DNA from: Lentinus brumalis
Lineage: Eukaryota > Basidiomycota > Agaricomycetes > Polyporales > Polyporaceae
Assembly: GCA_001792895.1 (NCBI GenBank)
Contig: MARA01000022.1
Span: forward strand, 372,001 to 436,000
Direction: 5' to 3'
Length of the DNA stretch: 64,000 bases
Part shown: positions 1 to 11,709 of the stretch, piece by piece
Layout of the letters: every line of letters begins with the position of its first letter
Position numbering within the stretch: position 1 is the stretch's first letter
Position numbers and translations under genes: made by a program
Notes under the pieces: generated by a model
Told to the model about the DNA's origin: nothing
What the model saw: only the letters and a program-made list of their open reading frames with translations
Database searches by the model: none

Positions 1-1053
1 CAATCAACAGGTGTCTGTCAAATGATAACACTGACAAACTCTGCGGTATCGCCAGAGCTCTGACGAGAGGACTGTTCTGACTGCGAATGGGACATTTGAT
101 GCTGATGCTGCCACAGCACCTGTACGCCATCGACTGTTCACTGCAAGGCTCGACAATGGGTTTGCATACCTGCGCAATTCGAGGTCTCCAAGAACAGTTG
201 TTGACCTCGCAATTTGGATGGGTGGTGGTTTAAGTTACTGAGTGGATGGTAGGCGATCTGACAGCCTGTTACTTATATAAATAGTACGTCAGCGCCAGTC
301 CCGTGACCGTTCATCGCACTTCCTCAACATATCAACATTGAAGTCGTCTCCGTCATGATGCATGAGTACCAGAGGGACGAACTTGAAGTTCAAGTTCCGC
401 CGCCTACCATCCTGACGGCACACTTCATTCACCATAGTAGGCTCATACTTATCATATTATTGCCAGTGCGATGCGCCGAGGCTGCCAGCCCTCGATCCTC
501 GATGATTTATCCAAGACGCCTGGCCTTCTGGGCATGTCTGGCATCGTACGGCCGGGTCGTGCTGCCCTCATCAATCTGCCAAGGATAAATTTGACCGCAA
601 GCTTGCTGGTTAGGCGTAGTCATTCATGGACCTCTTGGAAGACTGATCGCTGCAGCTGAAGGCGCCGTGGACTCGGAGCGTCGTCGTGTGTACGCGGGCT
701 CTAGTGTTCCTCCGATCGCGGACGCGCGTCGGCGGCGTCGCGACTCGCGAGACAGGGACGCACGTGACCGTGTCTGCCTGACGACTGCGCCGCTGCGCGA
801 AGCGAGCGACGGTGCGCCAACAACGTTCTCCCCGGCCATCTTGATTCACGACCATCCATCGAGTGCATGCAGTGATACACCCCGACCTCCAAATCTCTCG
901 TCTCTACGACCCCACGCTCCCTCGTACATTCCTTACGCCCTATACTCGGCTCTTGGCTATCCGAACTGTTGAACGACCTCGCTTGTACACAGTTCCACTT
1001 TCCACTCTCACGACGCAGGCGCAACCGTTGTCCTCAAACTTCTACCGACCGCT
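1..1053. other. Intergenic stretch, no supported gene
   Basis: No recognisable protein lies here. A TATA-like sequence (TATATAAATAG, 274-284) stands about 70 bp before an ATG at 355 that opens a 77-codon frame on the plus strand. That frame has no known motif and no coding-like composition, so I do not call it a gene. The stretch from about 660 to 1050 must contain the promoter and leader of the GPI-anchored protein gene starting at 1054. Confidence 0.5.
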
Positions 1054-2232
1054 ATGAGCTCCAGACTCTTCTCGGTGCTGCTCTTGCAGAGCGCTTTGGC
1101 TTGGTTGGTGCAGGGTACCATCTACGTGCGTTGCCAATCGACTCCCGTAAGACGAACGCGAAAGCTGATGCATTACGCAATGTCAGATCACGAAGCCCCT
1201 TCCTGGCTCGACTTGCAGCGGGGGCAAGCCGTGCACGGTGGAGTGGCTCGACGACGGCGTCGTCCCGCTTCTGTCCGACATAGGTGCTTGTCATGTCGCG
1301 CTGTACAATGGGAACCAGGTGCGTTCATCTGTCCGAGTGGACTGCGGGGAGATGGATGGCTGAGGCGGGGTTGTCTAGGTTCTCATCCAGCAAATTAGCC
1401 CCGTGGTCGTCTCGGCGCAGCATGCGTTGGATTTCACAGTTCGTCGCATGTCGTCTCGCTTTCGCCGCCTTCCCTGACCGTACTGTCTCACAGCCCGACC
1501 CCAATGCGGGACCTAACTCCAGTGAATAGTGAGTTTTTTGTCTCCCCTTGATATCTGGCCTCGAAACCTCCCCTATCCGTACGGCGTGCATGACGCCTCG
1601 GAATATTCTCCACATCACTGTCATCAGTCTCGCAGGACCTGACTCCCATTCTTAGTTACGTCAACTTCACCTCGGTCAACCCAGTCAGCGGGTCGATATA
1701 CCACCAATTCTCCACCATGTTCACCCTCGATTCCATGACCGGCTCTTTCGGCTCCCCCGTGGCGAGCGACACCGCCGGCATACCCATCCCCTCAACCCTG
1801 ACAAACGCACCTAGCACCTCCGCGACATCCACATCCATCGTCGGCGCTTCCTCCAGCTCATCCTCCAGCACCCCTGCGTCGTCGTCATCGGCGGGTACCT
1901 CCGCTGGTGCAAGTTCAGCTTCCAGCGCGTCCGCATCGTCAAGTTCAAGTGCCAGTGTCAGCTCCAGCAGCAGCGTCTCGTCTACCCCCAGCACGACGTC
2001 AACAACGGCCTCGACTTCGCACTCCGAGAGTCTTGTGAACCCAACGACGACCTTCGCAGTGATGGCGACCAGCACCCGGTCAGCTACGACCGCTCCGTTC
2101 GCACCCACTTCGTCGTCGTCGTCGATTGCGGGCGGCAGCGCGAACCATGCTCTTAGCTTGCGGGCGACTGCTCTCTCCATGCCCCTCTTCCTCTCCTCCG
2201 TTGTTGTGTTCGCTTTCGGACTGTTGATGTGA
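1054..2232 (+). CDS. GPI-anchored Ser/Thr-rich cell-surface protein, Kre9/Knh1-like N-terminal domain
   Basis: Five exons fit cleanly: 1054-1125, 1187-1318, 1391-1438, 1494-1528 and 1656-2232, giving 287 residues. The N-terminus is a signal peptide (MSSRLFSVLLLQSALA). The mature start contains the family core STCSGGKPCTVEWLDDG, then a GACHVALY segment, a DPNAGPNSSEYYVNF segment and MFTLDSMTGSF. This order is the Kre9/Knh1-like N-terminal fold of the fungal 'Ser-Thr-rich GPI-anchored membrane family'. The second half is a long Ser/Thr/Ala-rich spacer, expected to be heavily O-glycosylated. It ends in a hydrophobic tail (LSMPLFLSSVVVFAFGLLM), the usual GPI-attachment signal. The protein is probably displayed on the plasma membrane or linked to the wall. 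Its exact role is unknown; Kre9-type proteins are linked to beta-1,6-glucan assembly. Confidence 0.88.
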
Positions 2233-2722
2233 TCGCGCTGCTTTCCCAACTCCCATCTCCCGTCCCTCACATCTCTAGTCCACGTTCCCCGGACATCTCA
2301 TCACCTCCACCTCCACCCCGCTCAGCCTCCCCCTCCCTCCCTTTGGCTAGTACCCCTCGTTAGAGGACACTTATGATTACACTGACGGTAAGATGCTGTG
2401 AGTACCCAGTATGCCTCTTCTGCTATCTCTCCCCTCTAGGTCTCGTACGCAGGATACACCGCACACCACCATCATCCAATGTGCATTCATCTCTCGGCTC
2501 TCCGACGTGCGATCCCCACTCCCCCATCCCCTACTCCCTCCATCACGGCTACCTTGGTTTGGGCTTCGGGTCGAGCGATAGATCGTTAGCGCTACCTGTG
2601 TATCCTTAGAGCATACTCTACACGTTGTTATCAATGTCGGTTCTCTCATCCTCATTCTGCAGGTTTATGGTGTTCCATGTGTGCTGCCGCGTCATTTACA
2701 CCGTGTAGGCGGACATCATATC
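2233..2722. other. Intergenic stretch between GPI-anchored protein gene and tRNA
   Basis: The first part is pyrimidine-rich (repeated ctccctc and cctcc runs), as expected for a 3' untranslated region and terminator. I see no gene or repeat here. Confidence 0.5.
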
Positions 2723-2793
2723 GCATTAATGGCGTAGTGGTAACCTGGGTCGTTGCCATCGACCCGCTGGGGGTTCGATTCCCCCTTAATGCA
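2723..2793 (+). tRNA. tRNA-Gly(GCC)
   Basis: A 71-nt cloverleaf can be folded. The acceptor stem is GCATTAA paired with TTAATGC. An A-box-like TGGCGTAGTGG lies in the D arm. The anticodon stem GGTCG/CGACC holds the loop TTGCCAT with anticodon GCC. The T arm is GGGGG-TTCGATT-CCCCC and contains the B box. No intron is present. It decodes GGC and GGT glycine codons. Confidence 0.95.
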
Positions 2794-3044
2794 AGAAACG
2801 GACGATGTTCAAGTTTTGCAGGACACAACAGTGTTCATGGCTGGATCCCGACATACTTACGTGCTAATCAGTACTGACTATGCGTCTTTCGCTCATGTTG
2901 CGTGGTTCGCAGACACGCCATAGCGTACACACGGACTCCATGCAGTACGTACGAGTGCATACTTATCTCAGCCGCTCTCGGCCATGGCAATGCAAGAGCC
3001 CAATTTATAAGCACCCTTGCCTGGAGCCCACATATACGCCGTGT

Positions 3045-4771
3045 ATGCTATCTTCTGCTCTTCGTACGCTTGCCCCGCTTCCTCGTCTGGGCATCGTCTC
3101 CAGAACTGCAGCGCGACCTACGCCTTCCACGCGCTCGCTCGCGCCGGGTATCCATATCTTCGTTAACGAACGCACTTTCAAGAGGAGAGCGATGTCTACC
3201 GCCGCCGCGAAAGACGTCCCCGCGGACCCGTCAGCAGGTCCGCCGAAGGAGCAGGAGATGCCGCAGTTCAACTTCCCGGTGTCGCCTGTGCCGGATAACC
3301 CGCTCGGAGAGGGGCGGTATATCAGGACAGCGGCCGCGCTGATGATTGGGTACGTCTTACTCCGTCTGTGTTGTGCTTGTTCTGCCTGGAGACATCCTCG
3401 CGGCGGCCTCGGGACGGAGAAATTGAAGTCAGGGGGAGGGGAAAGGGGGAGGGGGCATTCAACCCCGCCTGGCCGGTCGCAGCGCTGCCTGAGCAGTTTA
3501 TACATCTACGCCGAGTGCGGGAAACGTATGCGCCAGGGGCGGGGTTAATGCAGTTTGGTCGTGCAACCTACGTGAAGTCGTAGCTTGATCGTAGCCGCGC
3601 ACGAGGAATGCGCAGAAGTCGCTGCCGCTGTAGCTCAATAGCACGACCGACCGCAATCATTTCAGCACAAAGTCATGCCGACTGTCTCAGCAGTCCTGAC
3701 GTGACTTTGCCCACAGAGACGAGATACTGAACGGCAAGACTCTCGATCGGAACTCGAACTACTTCGCGCGATTCTGCTTCGAGAACGGGATCGAGCTGTG
3801 AGTGTTACTGCTTCGTTTGGGCAGTCCAGGTGTCGGCGCGCTGAACATGTCGCCAGGAAGCGCATTGAGGTCATCCCTGACGAAGAGGACGACATGTGCG
3901 TATGGCAAGGCCGTTCGAGGCTCGATGTATGCGCTGACCCGCGCGTGCAGCGTCGAAGCGGCGCGCCGGCTCGTCAAGAACTACGATTTCGTCATCACCT
4001 CAGGTGGAATTGGACCTACGCATGACGGTACGAGCTGTTCTCTCGTCCGCGCATGCCTACGCACACATACCGATTGGATCCATTTGCAGATATCACGTAC
4101 CAGTCGCTCGCGAAGGCGTTCAACCAGCCGCTCGAGTACCACGCAGAGACCCTCCGGCGGATGAACGAGATGATCAAGTACCGGACGGACATCGCGAACC
4201 AGACCGACGAGCAGCGCAAAGCCCGGGAGCGGATGGCGCTCTTCCCGGCGCGTGCGGAGGTGCTGTACATAGCACCTGATGTCTGGGTGGTGAGTTGTTC
4301 GTTCACTCATGCTCAGAGCCCACTGTGAATGAGCGTGTCGCAGCCGGTAGTACGGCTGGAAGGCAAGCTATGCGTCTTCCCGGGTATCCCGAAGCTCTTC
4401 CAGCGTATGCTCGACGGGCTCGCGGCGTACCTCCCCCTCCCTCCCGCAAGCGAACGGCCGTTCCGGCAACAGATATTCACTTCGTAAGCAACGATGCGTA
4501 TTTTCGATCCCTTGCGTGCCCTAACATCGTATTCTGGATGTATAGGCTGCCCGAGTCCTCCATCGCGCCCTTCCTCACCAACCTGCAGGCCCGTACAAAG
4601 TCCGCGGGTGTGCGGGTCGGATCGTACCCACTGCTTTCCAAAGGCGTGTATGTCTCTCTCATCGGGCGCGACGTTGCGACTGTCAAGGAGATCGCGGAGG
4701 AGGTCGCGAAGGAGCTGCAGGGGCGGCTGGTGAGCGAGGAGGAGGCGCGGAAGGAGAAGGCTGCGCTGTAG
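3045..4771 (+). CDS. Molybdopterin-binding (CinA/MoaB-like) domain protein, copy 1
   Basis: Seven exons: 3045-3349, 3717-3797, 3857-3895, 3951-4027, 4090-4289, 4344-4483 and 4546-4771 (355 residues). The core has the MoCF_biosynth/CinA signature: [13 protein letters not shown] near residue 104, then [12 protein letters not shown] and [26 protein letters not shown] later segment carries [19 protein letters not shown]. This is the architecture of CinA-type and FLAD1 MPTb-type proteins, known or suspected FAD/nucleotide pyrophosphatases. No FAD-synthetase PAPS-reductase domain follows. The first 50 residues are rich in Arg, Ser and Ala with no acid, so mitochondrial import is plausible; a second ATG (MSTAA) could give a cytosolic form. 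Intron 1 is long (367 nt). A second copy with identical exon lengths lies at 11710-13579. Confidence 0.9.
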
Positions 4772-6929
4772 ATCGACGTGCGGAATATACCTTGTGCGCT
4801 AGCCCGTGTGAGATCTACCGGATCGATCGTCTGGTCCACGCACTCCCGGGGAATATACGCACTCCCGGGGACGCTCGCTGGGGCGTGTACGCTCTCTGGG
4901 ACGTGTACTGGGGATGCTGGGGAGCTGTACTTACAAGACATGCAAAGTTGTGGGCATGGAGGGCGTTCAGACGACGTGGGCAGGCTGAGATGTATATTCT
5001 CCGCTCTAGAGCATACACCAGAATGTCTACTGCATGCACCGTTCACAGATAGCGGCTCTGGAGACGACACGCCCCGCGGCGTACGGGCGCCTACTGCGCG
5101 ACTCTCTTGTCCTGAACCATCACCGTCTCCGCCTCTGCCTCCGTCTCCGTCTCCGCGCTTGCACGCCCTGCGTCGTCTCTCGTGAGTACTTCTTCTGCGA
5201 TGCTCTGGACAACAAAGCGGCTCACTGAGGATCTGCAGCGCGGACAACACTCGGACTCTGCATGCACCCGGGACAGACAGAGTCTTCGCGTGCTCAGTCG
5301 GCTGTCTCTCCGAGTCTGCAGTAGCAAATGGCCGTCGTACGGCTGGATATGCCTGGTAAGTGCTTGGGAGACTGATACATCTACGCAATCGCGGTTGAGA
5401 CGAGCAAGCACGTACTCTGGCCGCCGGGACTCGGTACACGACTTCTACTCAGCCGAGCCGCACCCTGGAAGAGCTGGCTGGTGCAACTTGCTGTCCGGGA
5501 GCTAGCTGGAAGCAGAGAATTGGGCCCGCCACAACCGCGGACGGAGATGGTAAGTCACAACAATCAGACAAGACTGGAGAACGACGAACTCACACAGGAC
5601 TTTGTCTTCTGTGCTCGGATAGACGGCCTTCACCGAGGCTCGCCGACGGCCTCAGTACGTGCTATGGGCCGCCATGGCGAGCTCCTGGACATATCGAGTG
5701 CTGACATTCGTTGCGCCTCGTCTCAAGCGACACGGCCCCGGAGAGCTGTCCGGAGCTTTGAAGAGCTGCCCGGGAGCGTTGGCAAATGCCCGGGAGGCCG
5801 TCCCCGGGAGCAGGAGTCCGCGCCAGGCCACACGCTGTCGCAGTGCAACTCCTGCAACAAGACAACTTAGGATGCGGCGAGCCAATGTGGTGAGGAATGG
5901 ACTCACCGACACAGCCGGGCATCTGATGCTGCCGGCGGGGACGTGAAGCGCAAGGTGAGCTTTCTACATCGGCTGCGGCGACGTGCGGCGGAGGTAATGT
6001 CATGACACGGTAGGTGGGCAGCCGGGAGACGGCAGCAGCGAGTGCTAACCGTACGGGTATTCAACGTAACATGCGCCGAGGCGGAAGTCGAAGAGAAAGA
6101 CAGCGGACCGCCGCGCTCTTGTACTCGAGTACAACGACGACGGTCTCTGCTGCTTGGCAGCCATCGAGCACGCTGTAGTGCATCGAATTCGACGTTAGTG
6201 GCTGGGTCGCTGAGGCCAGGAGAGCGAGTATCGAAGGTGAGAAGGAGACTTGGAACATCTAATGACTGGCTCACCGTGTCGCGTGTCTTGAAGTCCGTGG
6301 CAAGCAACTGCCAGGGAGCGCCTTTGGATACGGGACGAAGCGAAGAAGTCGCCGTTGCAAAGGTGAGTTGCGCGTCGAGGCGGAAGCGTGCAGTCCAACA
6401 CTCTCGTGAGCTGCTGCGTCGATGCTCCGTAGTTCGGAGAGCTGCAGTGGAAACGGTGAGTGTGGAAGTACGCACCTCGTGCCTCCCCTTGAACAGTCAC
6501 CGATGTTGCGACGTCGCTCATGGGTTCCAGAGGGGTCTGCGTCGACTGTAGAGCGACACGGAGGCGGTTGCAGAACGTCAGTAAGAGTGCAGGAAATGGG
6601 TTGAGGGGATGGTCGCCAACTCTCGAGTATGCACAGGCAAAGTCTGACAAGAGGACAAGGTGAGTGCATGGGAGAGTCGTGTGCGGAAGATGGGGGAGGG
6701 AGAGTCACACGTTCGGGCGGCAGCTGCATTCCTAAGCCTTTGGGGATGGGACGTTGGGCGGCGAAGGTTAACCTCGCTTCGCCGACCTCCAGATCTGCGA
6801 TACGCGAGGTATTTCAAACTTGTTGACAATGATGATTCACACATGGGTCGCATTACGCGAATGTCAAACATTGTAGCTAATCAGGGCGACATACAAGGAC
6901 ATACATAGGTAAGCTAGTACCATACTGCA
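4772..6929. other. Non-genic stretch with recurrent splice-donor-like motifs on the plus strand
   Basis: No protein family is recognisable. About 4840-4930 is a short stretch repeating 'ctcccgggga' and 'gctggggcg' words. From about 5.5 kb the plus strand shows donor-like GTAAG/GTGAG sites after purine-rich ends at about 5550, 5953, 6236, 6361, 6456 and 6659. This resembles a chain of small exons, but the frames between them do not give a protein-like product. Confidence 0.35.
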
Positions 6930-7804
6930 CTATCCATAGTAGTCCACGACAGAGTCCAGCTCCCAGCGCGACACCGACAGCTCCCGCCAGCCAGTCTCGT
7001 AGCAGCCAAGCCGCACTCCGTACGGCGTATGAAGCTGCGGCAGAGGTCCCGGGGTCGGCTCAACCTCTTCCTCGACCGCAGCCTCCGCCTCGTCCGAGAC
7101 TTCTTTCGCGCTCTTAGGCCCATCACGGACGTAACGGTCAGGGATGACCACACCGTCGTCGTCTCGCCGCACCCGCCGAGTGGCTCTGCCGATGTTGCTG
7201 TAGCCGAAATTGCGCGGAGGCGCGGGGAACAGCGGTCCCGGGCAGACACTTGCAGGGTCGAGCCTGGCGGCGGCCAGCTGCTCCGCCGTCGCCTTGACAA
7301 AGTAGAGCTTCGGCGGCGTTGCCCGGAGGAGCTTGAGCAGCTTCCGCATTCCCTTCATGCTGAGGGAACCCGCGTCGCTGAGGTTCATGAACGGGAACTT
7401 GACCGGCCACCCACGAAGGATGACCTCGAGTGGAACGGCGACGCCGTCGCGGAAGGAGAGAAGTGTCCAGCGCATCTTGGCGTCTGGGACGCCAGACGTA
7501 TTGGCTGTGCGCGTGAGAGATGAGCTCGGTGTGCGAGTGCGGTGGGAATAGACTTACCGAGCGACGCGTTCAGCAGTATCCGGACCATCCCACGGACTCT
7601 AGCTTCTTTTGTGCTGTATTCAGGGATGATAAGAGGTCCCAAGACTGGTTGGACGAGTGCTGAGTGCGACGACGAGCGGATAGCGTGGTCCAATGTCCCA
7701 GCAGCATGGTTGAGAAGACGGGGAGGACATGTAGCCACCATTGCAGAGGTAAGGTCGAAGGACGCATGCTCACGTCGATGTTCAGGCATATTTATATTGT
7801 GCAT
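6930..7804 (-). CDS. Uncharacterised basidiomycete protein
   Basis: Two exons on the minus strand, 7804-7558 and 7483-6930, join in phase (…LNASL|DAKMRWTLL…) to give 266 residues. The middle carries LEVILRGWPVKFPFMNLSD and then MKGMRKLLKLL. From memory this 'GWP…F…LSD…L..L' arrangement resembles uncharacterised proteins expanded in Agaricomycetes, but I cannot name a domain. The second half is acidic and proline-rich (EVSDEAEAAVEEEVEPTPG), and no membrane segment is visible. The start at 7804 is the first in-frame ATG after a stop; an internal ATG at 7741 is an alternative. The gene is isolated between the two copies of the molybdopterin-binding-domain gene. Function unknown. Confidence 0.6.
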
Positions 7805-10800
7805 ACTTGCCAATCCGAGACGAAGTTCAGTACATAAAAGGCAGAAGATCTATCTCACTGTGCGCGACGGAGGCATAGAGGCAAAGCAGGGAGCCTGTTG
7901 CCGCAGCGATTGGGCAAATTCCAGCGGTCGGTCTCGAGAGCGAGCTTGCGGACAGACGATCTAGTCTTAATCGAGAACTCTCGGGCTCACAACGAGGTTC
8001 CATGCGCTATTCATGAGGAATGACTTCTATTAGACCGTAATACTCTCGAAGATGAATACATTTCGTACCGGAGCACGCTCCCAAAACCCGCAATCTCCCA
8101 AATGCGTCCGTTTCGCAACTATACACGGCGCGCGATGCAATGATGACGACGATACCGTGCCCGGGAGTACACGCAACGGATCGCCTGGACGACCTTCGGC
8201 AGGTACGCGTTGGATTATGATACTTGTCGGGACTTAGTAGTGTCATCCAATGGGAGACTCGGACTTCATGGTGCCAGGTGAAGTCCACGGCCTTGAGACC
8301 CGGACTCCGAGTGCGCTGCTGCTGCATCATCGGACGGCCGCCGAACCGAGAGAACAGCCCAGGCGATCTCCTGATACACCAACGCTGCCGCAAAGCCCGT
8401 CGTCTCGTGCCGGAAGCCTACACCATGGTCGCATCTACAGTACTCCTGCGGTGTCTGCAGTGTCCAGCTCGACCTCGAACTTGAAGCTGCATCGCCCGAG
8501 TGCTGCGCTCGCGTCGAGAAGGCCGTCTCGCCGCAGACTTGTTCCATGCAGGCGGGTGGAGACTCTCTGTGAAGGAGAGGGCCGTGAACGGCGCCCCGAC
8601 TTCGCTCGCGGCGAGGTTAGATCCAGGGAACGTACTACTCACCGACAGACTGGAAGCGTCGCGTACGATCCTGTTGCCGGATTCCCCGTGTGTTGGAACC
8701 GGTCCTGAGGTCCGAGGATGAAACACAACCCCATGCTGGAATCCGAAAGTTCACGCAGCGAAGAATGAACCCGGACGCACCGGAGGATGGCGAGCGCATC
8801 GCACAGCGGGACGTAATGCTCGGAGCTCCGTGTAGGGCCTGTAAGAAAGCTCCCGGCCGGTACCTGCTTGGTCTGGCTGCGCAGTTCAGGACGACAACGC
8901 TATGCGTTCCACCAAATCCTAAGTCGAATGCCCCGGGGTACCTGCTTCCAGAGAGCCATCCTGATGCCACGGACGGTCCTTGCCTGACGTCTTTGCGTGC
9001 GGTGGGGTCTGGACGTCATCTACACACAACTGTCAGTATCGTGGGCGCATAAAAAAGGTACAGAAGACGTTTCAGCTTACCAGACGACTGGAGCCGCCGC
9101 GTAGCACCTTGCTTGCGACCCCGTCCGCCGTGTGACTCGTGAGTGCGAGGAAATTGCGGCGAGGACGAGGAGGGCATGCATGTAAGCCACAACGGCAGAC
9201 GTCTCCGTCCTACATGTTCGTCCTGCCAATGAGAAGAGGCTCGGAAACGCGACTGGCACGCACCAGCAACCAAGAGCTTGACGCACTGCCCGGCCAGCAA
9301 GCACACGCCGTGTGCCACCGCAGCGGACGTAATCTCGAATCTCCGCTGTCCGCGCAAGGACCCTGAGTTCCATGAGCAGCTGCCGGCACCCGGAATGCGT
9401 CTCAAACTTACCGTGGCCCCAAAGCCCGGAACCGTCGCGTACGAGCACCCGCCGCTGCGACTTGGACGTCCGCCGCGTCGTGCGATGCCCGGGCCAATGC
9501 CACTGCAAGTTCGCCGTCCTCGCCGCCGCCCGCCACGTTCGCCTCAGCGTTCCCGGACGGCCTGCAAGTGGAGCTACAGCGTCCTGTCCATGAGCGTGCA
9601 GCGCTGCGTCCCTCGAGTGGTTCCGAGCAGGCTCACCGTCGTCCGAAGCAAGGCCGAGCCCGCCGCACTGTGCACAATGCCCGGAGTGCATGGATCCGGG
9701 TCCCGATGTGCCTCACGGCGCATTTTCGCCTGAGCCCTGAATGACCGCGTCAGTACGTATACCGTGATTGCAACCTGTCCGTCAACCCTGAGCTATTCAA
9801 TCGGTCATTGCTTCCCTCGGCATTATCGTCGATGCTCCTCAGGACCTCTCGGGACCTGGAAGAAATGGAGGCGACTGTGGCTGCAGAACAGCAAGTCTGC
9901 AGAGCGGCGGGTTGCGTGTTTCGACAGACGGCTTTGCAGGACGTCTCGAGACTCGGGGACTGCACCGCGACGTCACCTGGACATGCTGGCTGCTGTAACC
10001 TGGCGCTAGCCGTGTCATTGCCAATCGCAGCGGAGGATCCCAAGCCCGGCGCCCGCCGTGGTTCTTCATGGATTACTCACCAAGGATGCAGAGCCGACGC
10101 GTCGCGGATGCTTTAGCCACCCTGCGCGACCCTGTCTGCCATACTGTATACGTATAAGGCCGAAACACGAGAACGTCGTGAGATCGCACGAGTCCGCGGG
10201 AACGACGGGATTTATTCGCTGCTCTCGACTACTTACGACATGGCAGAGCCGCGGCGGAGATAACACCTACCAAAGACCGAAAACCGCGGCTCGCGCTCTG
10301 GGTGGCACGCGTGGACGATCGCTGCATCCCGAAGGTTCCAGGTCGCTACAACAAAGTGCCATCAGCGAGACGGATTCCAAATGCTGCCGAAATTGAAGGC
10401 TCACCGTCGACCGACGGCTCGGTACCGTCGCGTACGCCGCGGTCTCGTGTGAGCTCCGTGGTGTATTCGAGCTGCAACCCGTGTTCGCTTTCCGTGCACC
10501 AGCAACGGCGGGGGCACGCAGACTGGCCGCCGTGCACACAAGGATGCACGTCCAGCAGAGGGTACGCTGCATGCAAACTGCGAAGCGTCCAGTGTCTGCT
10601 ACGATCAAGTCCAGACGAGCGGGAAGGTGCAATATTCTGCACTCACCGAGAAGCCGGAGCCGTTGCTTCGACTGCATATGAACTTCCGGGCGAAACTGTG
10701 TGTCGCGTGATGCAATATTGGACACCCCTGCTTTCGGTGATGCTATAGCCGATGCGGGCGTAGAACGCTGGACTCGACCCTGCAGACGCGTTGTCAAGTC

Positions 10801-11709
10801 CGCGTGGCGGTTCGACCGGGACGGGAAGTCGGCGTTGCCTGACGTGGACGCGTGAGTGCGTCTGACTCGGGCACGGGAGCCGGATTTAGTGGTGTCTGCC
10901 GACGAGGCGGACGGTGCGCGGGGTGTATAAGAACTGTGCAGGGCGAGTAAGTGGATACCACTCACCTTTGTTCCTGCCTCCCTCGTCTCCCGGCCCTCCT
11001 AGCTCGACTCGCCGCCGCGTCTCTCGCCGCCGTCGCCGGCTGCACCGTGGTGTTGTCTCGGGCCGTACGCGTCGCTGTTGGGGTGCCGCTGCGCGTGTTG
11101 AAGGTACGTACTTTTAGTTGCGCTGCCGTCTCCGTGTGGACCGCTGAATCGCGACTCTCTACAGCGAGACGCCTTCAGAGCGCGCGCGCCTCGGAGGCGG
11201 TCTTGATGACGGTGTTGGCGGGCTCTGTGGGCGGCAGCAGATGCACGGGGAGGGGCTGACTGCGAGGGTGGAGGCTAGCGTCATCGTAGGACGCGCCTTG
11301 AGCAAGCTAGTGAGTATGGCATGTAGAGTTGCGAGAGTACGAATGTAGACCATAGCACATACCGAGCATCACTCCATTCTCCAGCTGTGTGCAGCCCGGG
11401 GCCAGGGCTACTGTCGCAAGACTGAACCAGCGTCCGCGCGTCGAGGAACACGCCGGAGGGAGCCGTGTAGGAGCGGCGTGAGGTGAGGCGCGGCAGAGAG
11501 ACAGGACGCCGGGAGGGCCGCAGAGAGTCGGCGAGAGTGGAGAGCGAGAGCGAGTCGCGCATGCCCACGCCGGCAACTGCCGCGCCACCGCCGATCGCGT
11601 CCCTCACGCACGAACGCAGTGCATCTCAGTCGCGATCGGCCATGACGATTCCCAATGCAAGAGCCCAATTCATAACCACCCTTGCCTCGAGCCCACATAT
11701 ACGCCGTGT
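7805..11709. other. Non-genic stretch with recurring exon-end-like motif on the minus strand
   Basis: No recognised protein. On the minus strand a related block recurs, ending at about 8642, 9080, 9411, 10080, 10404 and 10645. In each case a segment resembling GTACGCGACGGTTCCGG is followed by a GTGAG or GTAAG donor, often in the same phase (translated ends such as VLVRDGSGL). Spacing is about 240-440 bp, with one gap of 670 bp that holds a further donor near 9634. Either a decayed gene with repeated exons or a diverged repeat family would explain this. The segment from about 11637 onward is the duplicated leader of the following gene. Confidence 0.35.

Noticed and set aside
355..588. 77-codon frame behind a TATA-like sequence
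   Set aside because: No signal peptide, CaaX end or other motif, and composition is not protein-like; too weak to call a gene.
1656..2270. Long acidic frame on the minus strand
   Set aside because: It is the antisense of the Ser/Thr/Ala-rich exon of the GPI-anchored protein; low-complexity repeats keep it open.
3005..3505. Minus-strand frame over the first exon of the molybdopterin-binding gene
   Set aside because: Antisense shadow; the same shadow appears over the second copy.
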